NCBI GenBank assembly: GCA_964036665.1
Contig: OZ038528.1
Location: 1,798,001 to 1,862,000 of the forward strand
Length of the DNA stretch: 64,000 nt
Source: Gordius sp. MW1
Lineage: Eukaryota; Nematomorpha; Gordioida; Gordea; Gordiidae
Direction of reading: 5' to 3'
Part shown: positions 48,301-63,300 of the stretch, in pieces
Layout of the letters: every line of letters starts with the position of its first letter
Position numbering within the stretch: the stretch's first letter is position 1
Notes under the pieces: model-generated
What the model saw: only the letters and a program-made list of their open reading frames with translations
Told to the model about the DNA's origin: nothing
Databases searched by the model: none
Position numbers and translations under genes: made by a program

Positions 48301-51300
48301 TGGTAGGTAATTTTAGCCAAAAATGTAAAACTTTAACAGTGGATATATACCACCTTTTGTTAACAGCTGGGTCATTAGAAGAAAACAAATTTATTATCAT
48401 TTTGTTAGAAAATAATACATAATTTGATCGAATTAACGTCATGTTAAAATTGGAGACATTACATTTTATACATGATTAAAATTCAATTAGATTTATAGCG
48501 TTAAATTGTTTATTCTTTCTTAAATCGCTCAAACCCAGCTTTTAAAATAGCTAACCACTATTATGTTGATTCTTTATATATAGAATTGATGTTATGTTAA
48601 AAAATGACCATGGAAATTTTAAAATCAAATAGAATATTAATCCATGGCTCCCTACTCATCAATCTAATATATTTTAGCATGTTTCATACACAATTATTTG
48701 GAAATAAACCTTTATTAACTTGAAAAAAAATAAAAATATTGAAATAGTTAAAATAACTAATTACAAAAGAAAAATCATGAAAACCAAAAAAATTACTCAT
48801 ATCCCTATTAAAACCTTGTTGTCTCTTTAAAATCATTTCACAGTATTACTTCAAACATGTATTAAACAATTTTTTAAACACTGAAGTGTGTGGGACAAAT
48901 AAAACTATAATCAAAACTAATCTCAATAAAATCTTTAAAATCTGAATTTCTGAAATAAGTTTTTACTTCAGTAGCAGCTTCAGAAGCAAAAGTTTCATCT
49001 TCTTCGGAAACTGTCGTCATTTTTCCCGTAACACCTCAACAAAAAAACATATTAGTAAATCAATAATAATTTATTTACAAATTTATTGATTATTTGTATT
49101 TATTAGCTTTCTTTATAAAATTCCAAAAATCACGAGCCAATCAATAACTTAATCCCACAGAATGAAAAAAGGAGCTTACCTAGTATATTAAACAGCAATT
49201 CCCCAATCAGTTGAACCGAACTGTAACGTATTCTCCAATTGGGAACCAGCAAACCTCGCTCGATTTCGGGCAAGAAAGTTGACATGGTGGCCACGCTATA
49301 GATGCTTATAATGCGTTTACCCGCTTTAATACCCGTTTCTCTGACGTATTCAGATTCATCTGCCAAACCCTGACCAAAAAAACAAATTATAAAAATTTAA
49401 AAAAAATTAGGTTAAAAGCATTGGTTATGTATTATGAGAATAACAGGTTTTAAAATCATCAAACCTTAATAATTCATGTAAATCTAACACATATATCCCT
49501 AGAATTTTAATTAAAGCCTTCGCAAACGTTAAAACATATACTATTTCTAATTAGCTTTAAAGTACCAAGAAAAAAACCAATTTTTAAGAGGAAACTATGG
49601 CTGACATGATTAACGAAAATCGGCTAAGGTGGTATGGGTATATACTAAGAAGGGAGACGAATGACGTAAGTCTCGAAAAGTACTGGACATGGAGGTGCCG
49701 GGGAAGAGAGGAAGAGGACGACCTCGTGTCACGTGGGGAGGGCAAGTGGTAAAGTTATGAAAACTAAAAAGATTAATAAAGCCACATGGCACTACCCGAT
49801 CAAGATGGAAGAAACTCACCAAAACAAACCCCACCAGAAGAAGAAGGCTGTTTAAAAGGAAAAAGGCCAAAACAGAGTTTTCTTCAACCCTCTCATAATA
49901 GTGTTGTAAAAACGGCTGGGTTATGTTTGGTCCACCTTTGGCTCAGCTAAGACTCATGGTCGACTTTCGTCTGCTTTTCAGATTTCGACTAAGCCTAGAG
50001 GTCGACTATGAAAAACAGACCCAATTAGCTAAAACGAAAGGTGGACCAAACAAAACCCAGCCTTTTTTTACAACACTATCTCATAATATAGCATATTTTT
50101 TTCCCCCATAAATACTAATCACTTATTAATTTTATAAATCACATATTTTGCAAAGATGAAAGAAATAAAATATAAAATTACATGAAAATAAGAACATTAT
50201 GTTAAAAAATGATATTTTTAAATAAAATTAATGTTATAGAATTAAGCAAAAAAGAGGCAAAGATATAATGTTAAATTCCCTAGATATATTACCAGTAAAA
50301 GAGAAGGCACAATTTTATCTAGATAAGGGATAAAATCGTCTTTAAAGACGCTCGGCAAGTAGAGAAGCATAAGGAGATAGCCATCTTTAACGGGGGAGGG
50401 CAGGTTAGGAGTATGCAAGGTTTGAATCACGTCAACTAAGATTGAATCCAATCGCGCTATACCCAATTTGTGAACCATCATGCTCAAACCTGTATTGAAG
50501 CAACAAAAAGCCCAAAAACGCGATATAAATTTGTTGAGAAACATATGAAATTTCTTTATGGCCTCTAATTTAAAGCTGCAAGCAGGATTTTATAGCATTT
50601 TTTAATATAGTATTTTAAAGATTTATTTTAACGGTTATAAATTTTCAGGTTAATTAACTTTAAATTTTGATGTTAATTAACTTTTACTCTTAAAAAGCAT
50701 TGTAATTTGGCGTTTCTTTATTCCCAAATTTTCAGTTTCACAAGAATCCATAGCATAAATCTTTTAATATTTTCCTAAATTCATCAATTAACATCAAAAT
50801 ATATATTAAAATCTGAAAATCAACTTTTTCAAACATTTTCCCACGTTTTTAGTTTCACAGGAGTTAAATTTATTAATTTCAAAACCTCCTCAATAATCTA
50901 TTAACAGCAAATACATATTAAAATCCTGAAAAAACGAAATTTTTCAAGCACAACCCTAAATTAGGAATATATGCTGGTAAAATATCCATTTCCAATGCAA
51001 AAAAGTAGTCCGTGTTAACCTTGGGCAGCACCAGATCGATCTACGGCAGAAGTTTCAGAAACGAGAGTTTTCGTGAGCCAAGCAACGAGCTGGTCAACCA
51101 AACTTTTATCGACGACCCCGACCAAATTGCCTAGAGCATGTGATGCCTGACTCCTCACTTCTGGTAACGGGTCTACCAAGCAAACTTTCATACGGGGCAG
51201 CAAAGCTGGTAGATATGGTTTCACATCCTATAAACCCCCATCATAAGCTAGATTTAACTTTTGTGCAATCAAAAATTATATGCATCATGGGCGTACCAAA

Positions 51301-54300
51301 GGGTGGGGGGGGGAAAGCAAAGAGGGGCGAGTGTCCCCCCCCCCCTAAATCCAAAAATTTGTTAAAATTTATTAAGAATATGGCTGAAATTTTAGTTTAA
51401 GGTTCATTTTGCCCTTCAAGGCATTATTGCCCCCCCCCTCCTCTAATTCCAATGCTGGCTACGCCCATGATATGCTTAGTTGCAGATTAGCCGACCTAGT
51501 AAACCAAAAAAATTCCTAGTAATTTCCTAAAATAGAATTTTCATTATAAAACGTCGTAAAAACAAATAAAAGTAGCCTATTTATACAGTAGTTTAAAATT
51601 CATGCTTAGCCGGACAAGTTATTCAGCAAAATAATCCTAAAAATTCTAAGTGTAGTTTAAAATTCATGCTTAGCCGGACAAGTTATTCAGCAAAATAAAT
51701 CTAAAAATTCTAAGTGCTTTCTTCAGAAATTCCTCAAAAATCAGAATATTATATACAAATCATCCGAATATCAAGTAGCCTAGTTATACATAAGTTTAGA
51801 TTTTAAATGCATGCTTTAATCGCCTTAAGGGCATAACGCCATCTAAATTTTTCGAAACCTTGACCATCTCTTAGCCGTTCCCAAATTTTCAGGATTAAAA
51901 TTTGATAAAGGGTCACATGAGTGCACATTGTGAAATTGGTGATTTTATAAGGGGTCGATATAGGTTTTATGATTTTTCACGATGACATCAAATTAATTAA
52001 CAGCAAAAGTTTGAAGTTTTTGCCGAATTATTTCAATAGACAATTTTTTAGAAACAAAATATAAGGAAATTCACGAGAAAAGCGCCAATACTTTTAAAAT
52101 ATGACAAAAATAGTAATATCGATAAAATACCACGGCCAAGCGTAATTTTGGTAATTTGAACGTCCAAAACTTAATAAGTATCGGGCCAAAATGGCTAATA
52201 TTTTCAAAAACTATCATAATATGAGGCCAACACCCACACCAAAAATTATTGAAATCCGAGATGGTCGGTCGAAAAAGCGTTTTGACTTGACCCTTAAAAG
52301 GCAATGAAAGGAAGACTTACACTTTCACTAGTCAAGTCAAACATGTCCGCTAAAACGTTCAATGCCATTCTTCTGATCTCGGAAGATCTATCTTGCATAG
52401 TCCTTTGAACGACTGGCATTAGCAGGGCTAAACTGGCTGTATCTATAGCGTGTACGAACAAGCGGGTACCTACGGTAAAAGAAGAAAACGTAACGAACGA
52501 AACTTAAAAATTTTGAGTTATAAGGAACAGCTTATTTCACACCTAACTTAACGGAAAGATGCGAATTTTTTTTATAGTTGGTTACAGTGTTGTAATAAGG
52601 GGTGGGTTTTGTTTGGTCGACCTGTAATTTTAGTCGAGTAAACATAAACAGACCATATGTTTTTTGGTCTGTTTTTCTTAGTCTCATAAATAGGCCAAAA
52701 GTTTATTGGTCAAACCTTTGGCCAGCTTCTGTTTAGTCGACTAAAACCACAGGTCGACCAAGCAAATTCCGGCCGTTTTTACAACACTTGTTAGTTATTA
52801 TAACATGTTTTCTTTAATATTCTTAATGGTTTTTTATTGGTAAATTAGTTTATTGATTTAAGTTGCGGATAAACTTTTCCCTAAAAATTGGCAACTTAAA
52901 AGGTAACATTATTGATTACATTTTAGATCAGATCTTCTTTATTTTTAGAAATTTCACCCATAATAGCCACTCCGTAGTAAACTAAGGCCATAAGAAGTCG
53001 TCGCATTTAAAACGGAAATTTAGTTTTGCATTCGCATTTATTTTCTACAAAAAAATGATTCAGCAACAACAATGTTTGTCAAGAAACACGAAAAACATGA
53101 GAGCATTATAAGATTAAACCCCGCTTTAAAATCCACCATTTGTATCCTAAATTTACACATACACACAATAAAAACGCTATATAAGACCGCTGTAATCAAC
53201 CCTAAGTTTTCGGGTTCGCGAAACCAAGATTGTGCTCGCATACCGAGCAAAGTTTTGAGGCATGACGCCGATTTAGTGTCGGGATCCTTCATGGCATCGA
53301 TCAGAATATCAACTCGCTCCCTGATTTCGGGATTTTGCATAACGGAACCTATGCTACGCAACGCTAAGGCTCCAGAATCTCTAACTTTATCGTGAGAATT
53401 TGACAAGGTATCCACTAGTTTGGGCACTATGGTAGGCAAACAGGATGACAACTGATCTGGAGCACAATGCGACATTGAACCCAGCATTTCGATAGAAGCT
53501 TGAAGAGAATAATAAAATGATATATATATGCATGGGCCTTAGTCAGGAGGGCACTGCCCCTTCCCCCTAAATCCAAAAATTCTTTAAAATTTAATATAAT
53601 TATTTGTAAAATTATCATTTGCCCCCCCCCCCTCTAATGTTGGTAAAAAATCCTATGTTTTTTTTAGTTTTTCGTCATTAAATCTTCGTTTATCTAACAC
53701 GTCCCTCCCTGGGCAACGATTTACTAATAAAAAATTTATTTCTAATAATATAATTCCTGATTCATACCTTATCACAACATATTATATTATTACTTCGTTT
53801 TAAATTTATTAAATTTAACAATAGATCTTTCTGTTATTTTTTAAAGCAATTTTACTGTTCAGCTAATCAGTGTTTTTGATTCTAAATAATGTTAATAGTA
53901 ATACATGAAACCAACTGTTTTAAAGAAGGGTACATCATGCAGCTATAAGCTAACACTAACAAACGAAAGTTTTGAGGCCAAGCTTAGCTTAGCACCAGCT
54001 TACTTTTACTTTAAAAAAAGATTCGGCAAACAAGTGTTCTTTAGCAAAGAGATTTTAAAACAGGTAAAATTAGCCAGGCTCAATCCGAAGTTGTTATTAA
54101 ATTTTGAAAGATTTGACCATAATACTAACTTAATGACTCATTCATTTTAAATGAAGGGACGGAGCCAAATTTAAATTTGAAAAACTAACAAAGCTTTTAA
54201 GTACGATCGATTAGAATTAATAAAACTTCGGCATACAATTAAGACTTAAAAAAAGGTAGAAATTAGTTAAAACTGCTTAATAGTTATTTATCTTCTCCCT

Positions 54301-57300
54301 TGTAAGAGCCTAATTTAAGCGAGAATACTAAAAATTGCATTAAAATAATAAGTCAAAAGATAAGTGAATTTACCAGTTTGTGTTCTCCAAGCATCATTAG
54401 AGAGGGCTTCTGTTAGGATTGGGATCAACAGATTAATTCCGTGAGAAGTTAAACAACTGGTGATGGCTTTGAAAGCATCTTGAGCCGAATCTCTCACGTA
54501 GCCCAGCCCGTCCCCGAAGCAATTTAGCAAGGTCGACATGAAAGCTAATGCGTACGGTTCCATTTGTTTTCCATAAATCCGCGTTAGCGATTCGATAACG
54601 AACAAAGCACCTATTGTGGTGGGTTAGAAAACTGCAAACCCGAACCTGACCCATTAAAAATTTTGAACCCCAACCCTGGTCACCGGGTCGCCTCGTGCAG
54701 GTCTCTATTGTGGGTGCTCAATGTACATTGGAATGAGTGAAAATAGTTTAGCCTATTTAAAATTTACACACGATCCCAAAGAATTCTTTTACATCAAGCA
54801 GAAAATCACCATGGAAATTGTAAAAGCCAATACAATCTTAATCCATGGCTCGATGCCAGCTCATTAATATAATATATTTTGGCATTAGACATAATACACA
54901 ATTATTCAAAAATAAACCCCAATCGAGTGAAAAAAAATTAAAGAATTGAATAAAATTAATTAATTCAATCACACCCGTAATTTTGATCAAGAATATTGCG
55001 CTGAATAATAATAACATGTTTTTACTTTTTCCCCCCAAAACTTTCATTTTTTAGATAAACAAGGTTGAAGGTGCAAAAAATGCTCATTTTAACTTTTTTG
55101 AGGCTATATTGCCACGGCACTTTCAATTTATACTAAAAAATATATATTATTGCAGATTAAAATGTTCAGCGCAAAATTGCCTATCAGAATTATTGGTATA
55201 ATTGCGGGATATTTATATTTGTGTATTTCTCCATATATAAGCTTAGCCCTAAGTCACTGATTATAAATTTATGATGTAAAATTTGTTAATTTAATCGAGA
55301 AATAGGGAAAATGGAATGTAAGGCGATGATTTAAAAAACTTTTTTTCTGCTTTTTAATATTTGCGAAAGAATTTTTTTGTAGATGGATTTACTTTGCCCA
55401 TTCTAAACCAACTATGCCTTTTAATAATTTGATTTATAATATTTTCGTTTTTATATCCCTTTTTTCCATTTTTCATAATATATATCTTTAAAAATTAAAG
55501 TTGTTTTAATCAATAACACAATGTTAACCCTTAATTTCTAGCCTATTTAAAAGATCTTTATTCCTCACATACCTTCTCGACGTCTACTATTCTTTTTATC
55601 AGCCAGAGCCGTCTCGAGTCTATCTATGCAGCCAAACCTTTTGATTCCAGCCAAGCCAAAACCTTTAGAGAGCCCAGCTATTCCATAAGCTGCACCCTTT
55701 CGCACGGCAAATTTGGATTTTTCATCGATAGTGGTTGCCCAGAATTTATCGAACTGAGCATCGACTAAGGTCGGGCTCAGGCTGGGTGTGATTATGACCA
55801 AGCAACTCCCAACAGATTCTTGCACCTTAAAATGTAAAAAAAAGTTATGTCTAAACGATTTTTAATCTTATGGGAAGGCGTCATTTATTTTTTAGTGTTA
55901 TTGTTATAAAATTATCGAGCCTATCAATAAAAATCTATGGGTATTCAGGTAAAAGTCAATTAGTGAAAACTTTCTTATACATTCAACGATTATTAAAAGA
56001 ACAGTTCTCCCATTCATTTATAAATGAGTAAATTAACTTTCGATGCTAGTGTTGTAAAAACGGCTGGGTTTTGTTTGGCCAACCTTTAGTCGACTAATCA
56101 CAACAAACCAAAAGTTTTTTGCTCTGTTTTTCTTGGTCCACCTCCAAGCTTAGTCAAAATGTGAAAAACAGACCTGAGTTGACCATTAGTTTTAGTTGAA
56201 CCACAGGTCGACCTACAAAACCCAGAACTTTTTACAACACTACTTATTGTACATAACCAAGAACTATCAAAGAACTTATTAACTATCAGCTCGGTGATAT
56301 TTTGTAAGTAAAGCTTTACTCTAGTGTAAATTTCTAATTCAAATTACGCTTTATTCGTAACACAAACGTAAGTGAACGTTTTATAAAATATAAGAAATAC
56401 GTTTTAACTAACGAAAACTGAAAATACTATTAACACTTGCGAGCCATGGAACATTGAAGATTTATGATATCATTAGAATGCTTACATTTTTTGTGTGCCA
56501 TCCAATTTTTCTTATAAATATAAATTTTAAAAGTAATAGCAACTAACAAGAACGATAAACAAAAGACAAAGCCTTTTCGTTTGAATTACGTCTCTTAGAA
56601 AACCCCATTTTTATATTTTATGCTTATGCTGCCTTACGACATTATTCGTTTGTTCTAATGTATCGTCTTATCATTATTATTCCATTTTTTATCAATTTAT
56701 TTTCAAAATAAACTATTTATTGACCCTCTTTAAATCTCCCCTTCCACTTTTCATCGAAAGTTACAGCTATTTTCCTAGAAAAATCGCAAAATTTTTGATT
56801 GAAAACATATATTACACTCTGGGACGGTGTATTAAGGGCAGAAATGAGTTTGGTAAATATGGATTCGATCCTAGGATCTCCAGCACCAATATTTTTCGCC
56901 AAATGTCCCAGCAAAATGACTAAGCCACGTCTCATATCATCATATTCCGCTGACAATGGAGCTTCCAATAATTTCTTATCTGCAGCCTCCACAAATTTAT
57001 CTCCCAAAACGACCTAATAAATATAGTGTAGATGATTAAATAATAATAATTAAATATCGTAAATAAAATTTATTCGCGAAAATGATTGGGGCAGTATAAA
57101 TATGAGATAGTATTAAATTTCTTAAGTTTCAATTAATAAATTAACAAGTGTTAATCTATAATAAATTCAAGGTGGACAAGACATTTAGACTAGTGTTGTA
57201 AAAAGGGCTAGGTTTTGTTTGGTCGACCTTTAATTTTAGTCGACTTAACATAAACAAACCATAGATATTTTGATCTGTTTTTTTAGTCGCCTAAATCGAC

Positions 57301-60300
57301 CAAAGATTTTTGGTCAAATTTTTGGTCTGTTTATGTTTAGTCGACTAAAACTTACACCTAAAGTGAGCTCATAAATTGGAGAGCGAGAATTCCCTCAAGC
57401 CGTTTTTGATTAAAGTAGTTTTTATGATAAAACGGTATTTTTTAGGCTCAATATTAACGAGCATCCTAAAAAAAGGCTGGATTCTCAATAGTAGTCAAAG
57501 AAGATATGAAATCATAAAAAATATGTAAAGTGATATATAAAGCAAGAATAAACATAAATTCTATAAAACTTAAACGGAGAGATATAAACGGAGTTATGAC
57601 AAAAGGATTCCCACAATACTTAAAATTAAACAGTCAGCAATACTGTAAAACTGTAAAGCTAGGAAAGGAATCATGGGCTACTATTACATTTTCGTCGGCC
57701 ATCTTGATTATAGCAAGTGCAGCCTTCAGCATAAGATCCTGCGTTTCCCCGTCTCGATCTCTAAGCCCGTGGCCTATGATGAAGGAAAATAGCTTAAAAA
57801 CGAGCGCATCCGTCTTGTGTCGAACTTCGAGGTCAGTCACTAAGTGCGTTATTATAGTAGCTAAACAGCGACGTGCATTGAAGTCATCATGTACCAAGAT
57901 GCCTAATGATCTCCCAAATTCATCGTGCTGCGCGGGCAAAGGCTAAAATATTTGAGGAAAAACGGTGAATATAATCTTTTTACAAGTTTTACCTTAAAAG
58001 GTAAAACTTAGCCTTCCCTTTTAGGGTTATTTAAAAAAGCGTGAAAAATTAGGTGTGATTTGTTATGTTATTCAGCGCGTCATTTAAGGGCTTGTCTTAA
58101 TATCGGATTTTGCGGCGAAGCAAAAATCGTTGTACGGGTTATAACATAGGCGTGTCTTAACTTGAATTCACAGCAGATTTACATTTCAGACGCATAACAT
58201 AACACTGATTTTGTAAGATGCAAATCCTAAGTTTAAATGTTGTATGTTTTCAAATTTGTAGTTATCAGCAAAGGTTAGATTTTATCTCAAGAGTTGAAAT
58301 AAACAAAAAAAAGCTTTAAACTATCAAAAAACAACATATTAAAAATTACAACCGAGTTTGACCCATGAAATTGAATGGGATATTTAGACAAAGATAAATT
58401 CGCGCGATTTGAATCTGAATCCGTTATTACGACAAGTCTTAAGACGTGCGCTAATAGAAGGAGTAAACACACTTAGTACCACCACCATTATATAAGAGTC
58501 TAGCGTGAGATGCGTTTCCTAGTGTAAGTTCACTTTTACCGATTCCATCTCCCATTTTCTTAAATCTTAGATAATATTACTATGGGGCGAGCGCTATTTA
58601 ATAGCACCGCCACATGTGCCGCATTCTACATTTGTGAAGCTTGGATTCTTTAAACATGACTGCAGAGCACAGCACACAACGTTATGTAGTTGACAATAAC
58701 AACAACAAGCTAACACCCCCTAAGCATATATCTAATGTCACATCCGAATCTCTAAATAAAAAAAGCCCATCAATGTGGGTGTAGCTAATTTACGCACACT
58801 TTAGTATCACTCTAGCAAACCCCTCGGGGGCCCATTACATCACTAGGTAGTATCACATACATCAATTAATATATTATCATCAATTACCATTAAAAAGTAA
58901 AAATATTGCGGGACGATAACACAGTAAACTCATTTTCAAAATTTTTAGAAATTGGACGCAATCAAAACCCTGTTATTTAATTTTAGATAAAATAGCTAGG
59001 AGATTTGGTTGTTTTACTTAACCAGGACCAATCTGAGGTAAAAAATAATTTTTTTCCATTACTATGCTATTTATCATAAATAGACTGTTAACGTAACATA
59101 AATATCAGCTAGGCTTATTTAACAAGTTGTGCTATACTAACTCCAACCATAACCTTAATTTTCGTCCTAAAGGTATCCGAATAGTTAAACACAACTTAAA
59201 TAAAATTTAATTTTTATCGTATAATTTTGTAGAAATATGATATAATTTTTAATAAATGTGTGTTTTGAGCTATGTTACACAGGTCCACAAGGAAAAAGAT
59301 CCTGCAATCTGACAAACATTTCTCATAGCGAATTTTAGGCTAAACAATAATATGTTTTCAGTTTTTTCGCTAGTCGTCCAGATTTTGTGATAAATGAGGC
59401 TAAAGGTGCAAAAAATGCCCTTTTTAACGTTCTTTTAAAGAATTATTGATCTATAAAATCATATTTTTTGTTTGTTTTTGTTTCATACAACCACAAGTCA
59501 ATATTTTAAACCCGTGTTATCAAGATTACTTTATGCTTTTCTTGGTACAGTGAAATCATGAGATCGACACAAGGATCATTCTGTTCGGGACAGGTGTTTA
59601 GGTAATTGGCTATGGATTGCCCACAAAATGCGTGCATGTATTCCGGCGTAGCTATAGAGTAGATGAGAAGATCTTGGCAAAATTTGGGCAACGATTTGAC
59701 CTTGCATTCTTGCCATATCCTATACGTGAAGGCATTCAAAATTATTTTTCGTTATTGTTTTACGTTGAAATAAAATTTACAGTAGTTAGAAATTATGGGT
59801 TATAAATATAAAGGATATAAATATTAGCAAAATTTATGAAAGAAAGAAATATGTACAATCCTTATCTTTTCAATAGAAATTCACATATTAATTATGAAAT
59901 TATTGATCATATATAGTCTTATATTTTTCCATTTCATAAACAAATTTTTGAGATAAAGTCATAATTGAAAAGCGATTGATACACAAATAGAAAATTGCTT
60001 TTCAAGTGCACGAAATAAATTGACTAAATGCAAATAATGAAACAACCGTGTTTATGCCCCTAACGTAATTCGATGCTTCGTTAATGTGTCCTTTTTCAAA
60101 ATTAAGACTACCTGATTGCTTTTTAAAGGCGCAGTTTGCGATTTGTCGTAGAAGATTTAGATTTTTAAAAAAGAATGCTAGCACTATTTGAGAAACCCTC
60201 ATAATATCCAAATTAACTTAAAAAACTTCTAACAAAATTACGCTCACGTTTCATAAAAAATTACGTGATACTTTTGTAATAAGATTTCTAAATGTTGATA

Positions 60301-63300
60301 CAGAAAAAATTATCATCTAATAGGTCCAAAAACAATTCTGTCAATAAACAAAATAACTCTTAATTAATACATTAAAAAAATCCTTGCCATTTCATGTTTT
60401 GCAAAAACTGTTATAGATGCATGCCATTTTTTGTCAACAACATATCACATTACACCAATTTCTTTTATTCCTAAAAACAATTAATTTTCTTTAACTCATT
60501 GGATTTTAAAAAGCACCTTTTAACAGGCAAAAGAGCAAAATAAAAATCGTAAATCCAACATGATTTTCATACAAGGATCAATGACATCCGTTTAGTTTTT
60601 GCGCATTTTTATAGTTTTTTTGTCGTAAATGTTTTTTTAATAGATAAAATATTATTTCAAAAAAAAACTGAGAATTAAAGAGTCTATGTACTGTTGTATA
60701 CCTATCTGCGAGCAATTTACAACCATCAGCAACGTCAAATTTTGCGATCCATAGCGAGCAGGTTAAATCCTGCCACACCCTGTCTGCCATACTATCTGTC
60801 AACCCAGAGGAAGAGGTCGAGCGCTGTTGATTCTTAAAATGCCAAGCCAGGCATTCTTTATACGAGGCTATCAAAGACAAACAAATCTCGCGGACCATGG
60901 GCTGTGGGGACGAGCTGTTCTTCAGGATTAACTAAAATCACGAAATAAATTTTGAGAAAACATATAAATAAAATTAAATACGTAAAAAAACGAGAAAAAC
61001 GTTGTTTGTAAATATAGTTATTATAAAATTTTAGAGTTAGGTGAAGTATACAACACACTAACGATTTAATATAGAGTATATATAGTTAATGATTGAATTC
61101 AATGACCCAAGAATGAGAATAAAAAAAGTGAATTATAAAGGTATAGTTAAAAAGGCGATATTTTACAAAATGTCCACATAATGAAATGTCAAATGGAAGT
61201 GAATTAGATGATATATTGCTACCTAATATACAACAAATCCCAAATTTTAAAATTGTACTTGCCCGAATAAAATCTTTTCAACTAAATTTATTATAAATTC
61301 CCTCCCCCCCCCCCCCCCCCCCAAAAAAAAAAGATATAAGATAAAATTATGACAAGGTTAGTAAGATATTTGCCAATTTTAAAAAGAAGTAAAAAGTATT
61401 ATAAAAACCGAAATTTCTTCTAGAGTATTTTTAGTGGTCTCAGTGACGGGATGGACGGCATTAAAGTCAACGAGAAGGCGCAGTAATTGATGCGCTAATT
61501 GATCCAAATTATCGTAACCTAAAGCTATAAAATAAGGCACAGTGTTGTAAAAACGCCGCGGTTTTGTTTGGTCGACTTTTAAATGTGGTCGAGTGAATAT
61601 TTCTATGGTCGACCTCTAAGCTTAGTCGAAATTTGAAAAACCGGGGTAGAGTCGATCGCTAGTCTTCGTTGAACCAAATGTCAACCAAACAAAATTCAGT
61701 CATTTTTTACAACACTAAAAAATAAGCCATCAATGTTTAATTTATACTATAAAAATAGTTTAAATTTCATTGCGAATAGGAGTAAAGCCACATATACACA
61801 ACCCTAAAAATTCGCTTAAAAAATAAACCAAATAGCTATATAACAAACTTTCTATAAATGTACTATATAATTATGATAGATATTGAGTTCTCTGTTTTTA
61901 CCTAGCTAGGACTCAATTATGGGTATAAAATATTTAGAAACTGAACTTAATCTATGTTAGTGCACGTCGAATTCTATAAAAAAAGGAAACCAATCCAGCT
62001 AAAAAAATCTTTAATTTGTTTTATTACTTAAAACCAACTCGCTTAATATAATATAAAGGCCAGTGGGGCTCACCTAGTCTACAAAACTATTTAAAAAGTT
62101 TCTAAAAATGGTCAAAAACCTGGAAAACGAGCAATCATTTTTTGAACTAACCCATAATTTTGAAGGCTATTTGAAGCAGTCTCAATCGTGGTAATATCTT
62201 AGGTTTGTAACTAAACGTTTTGCCCTGACCCATAGCGTCCCCTGTACATACAGGTTCGAGGTGTTTGTTCAGAGTTTTAACGTAAGTTTCGATCATGGGC
62301 ATTATATTGTCGTTGCCTCTCATCCGCTGTTTTTCCAACACTAAGTTTCGTGGGTCGTCCAGCATAAAATAGGAAAAATCCAATATAGCGGAATGAGATC
62401 CGGGGTAAGCTTCTGAATCCTGAAGTCATGGGTAATACAAGGTCAAAGATTTGTCTACAATTTTTATTAGACAAACTTTGTGAATTGGTGCATTTCGAAA
62501 TTCAATTAAATTCTTAAGGAAAACTATAAAAAGTTATTTTATCACAAATTATGTAAGAGTGCTTTTTTACATAGTAGGTCATTATGCAATTTATGTACGT
62601 GACTTAATAGAAAGCTTAGGTAGTATATATTTGATGTTTTTGTAGTGAAAGTTGATGTTTTCGTTTGTAGCGTGTTTGTTAAATTATTAATAATAATAAT
62701 AATTTAATTTTAATGTCAACAAAAATAAAAAGATACTGTATTTTTACATAAGGATACGATAAAGTACCAAATAATCGTTTAATAGGTAACACTAAATCTG
62801 AAAAAAACATAACAAATATGTGAAAGGAATCGAAAAACTAATAATATTTAATTACAAAATGTCTGCAATGACATTAATATAAAATCTGTCAATAACACCT
62901 TATACGAAATAAACTCAAAATTACTTTGCAAATTATAATATTAATTTGGTCAACCAAGCTCGGGAGTGTTGATAAATCATCGTACGTAGATAATGTAAAA
63001 CCTGGCGAGCTAAAGCCACTTGAACTGGCGCTATTCACAGCAATAACTAAGGTTGCCATCTTACAACCTAAATATTGAGGGAAAAAATATCTTTTAGAAA
63101 ATATAATATAAATTTAATAACTTAAAAGAACTATTCGGTGCATTAGACATGATTCGTTTATTTATACAATTACATCTATTTCACGCTTTAAACCCGTGTT
63201 TTAGTCGAAATTACAAATTTTCACAGCAAAATTGTTCCCATTTTAACACACTATTTTGGATAATAAATGATTAATAGCAAATAAAATAGGAATTTCCATG

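Larger units (their letters stand above)
50293..57013 (-). other. GCN1: GCN1 eEF3-like HEAT block (exons 8-14)
   Basis: These exons carry the most conserved part of GCN1, the region similar to the HEAT repeats of fungal elongation factor 3 that contacts ribosomes. Recognisable pieces in order are ISALNTPSQS, KFAVRKGAAYGIAG, DKKNSRRREG, LLNCFGDGLGYVRDSAQDAF, CAPDQLSSCLPTIVPKL, SLALLMPVVQRTMQDRSSEI, LVDPLPEVRSQASHALGNLV, TSAVDRSGAAQG and VKDGYLLMLLYLPSVF. The block assignment is by similarity to the known layout of GCN1. Confidence 0.75.

Noticed and set aside
52071..52304. 77-codon minus-strand frame
   Set aside because: Located in a GCN1 intron just after the exon 12 donor. It is an intron read-through shadow with no similarity.
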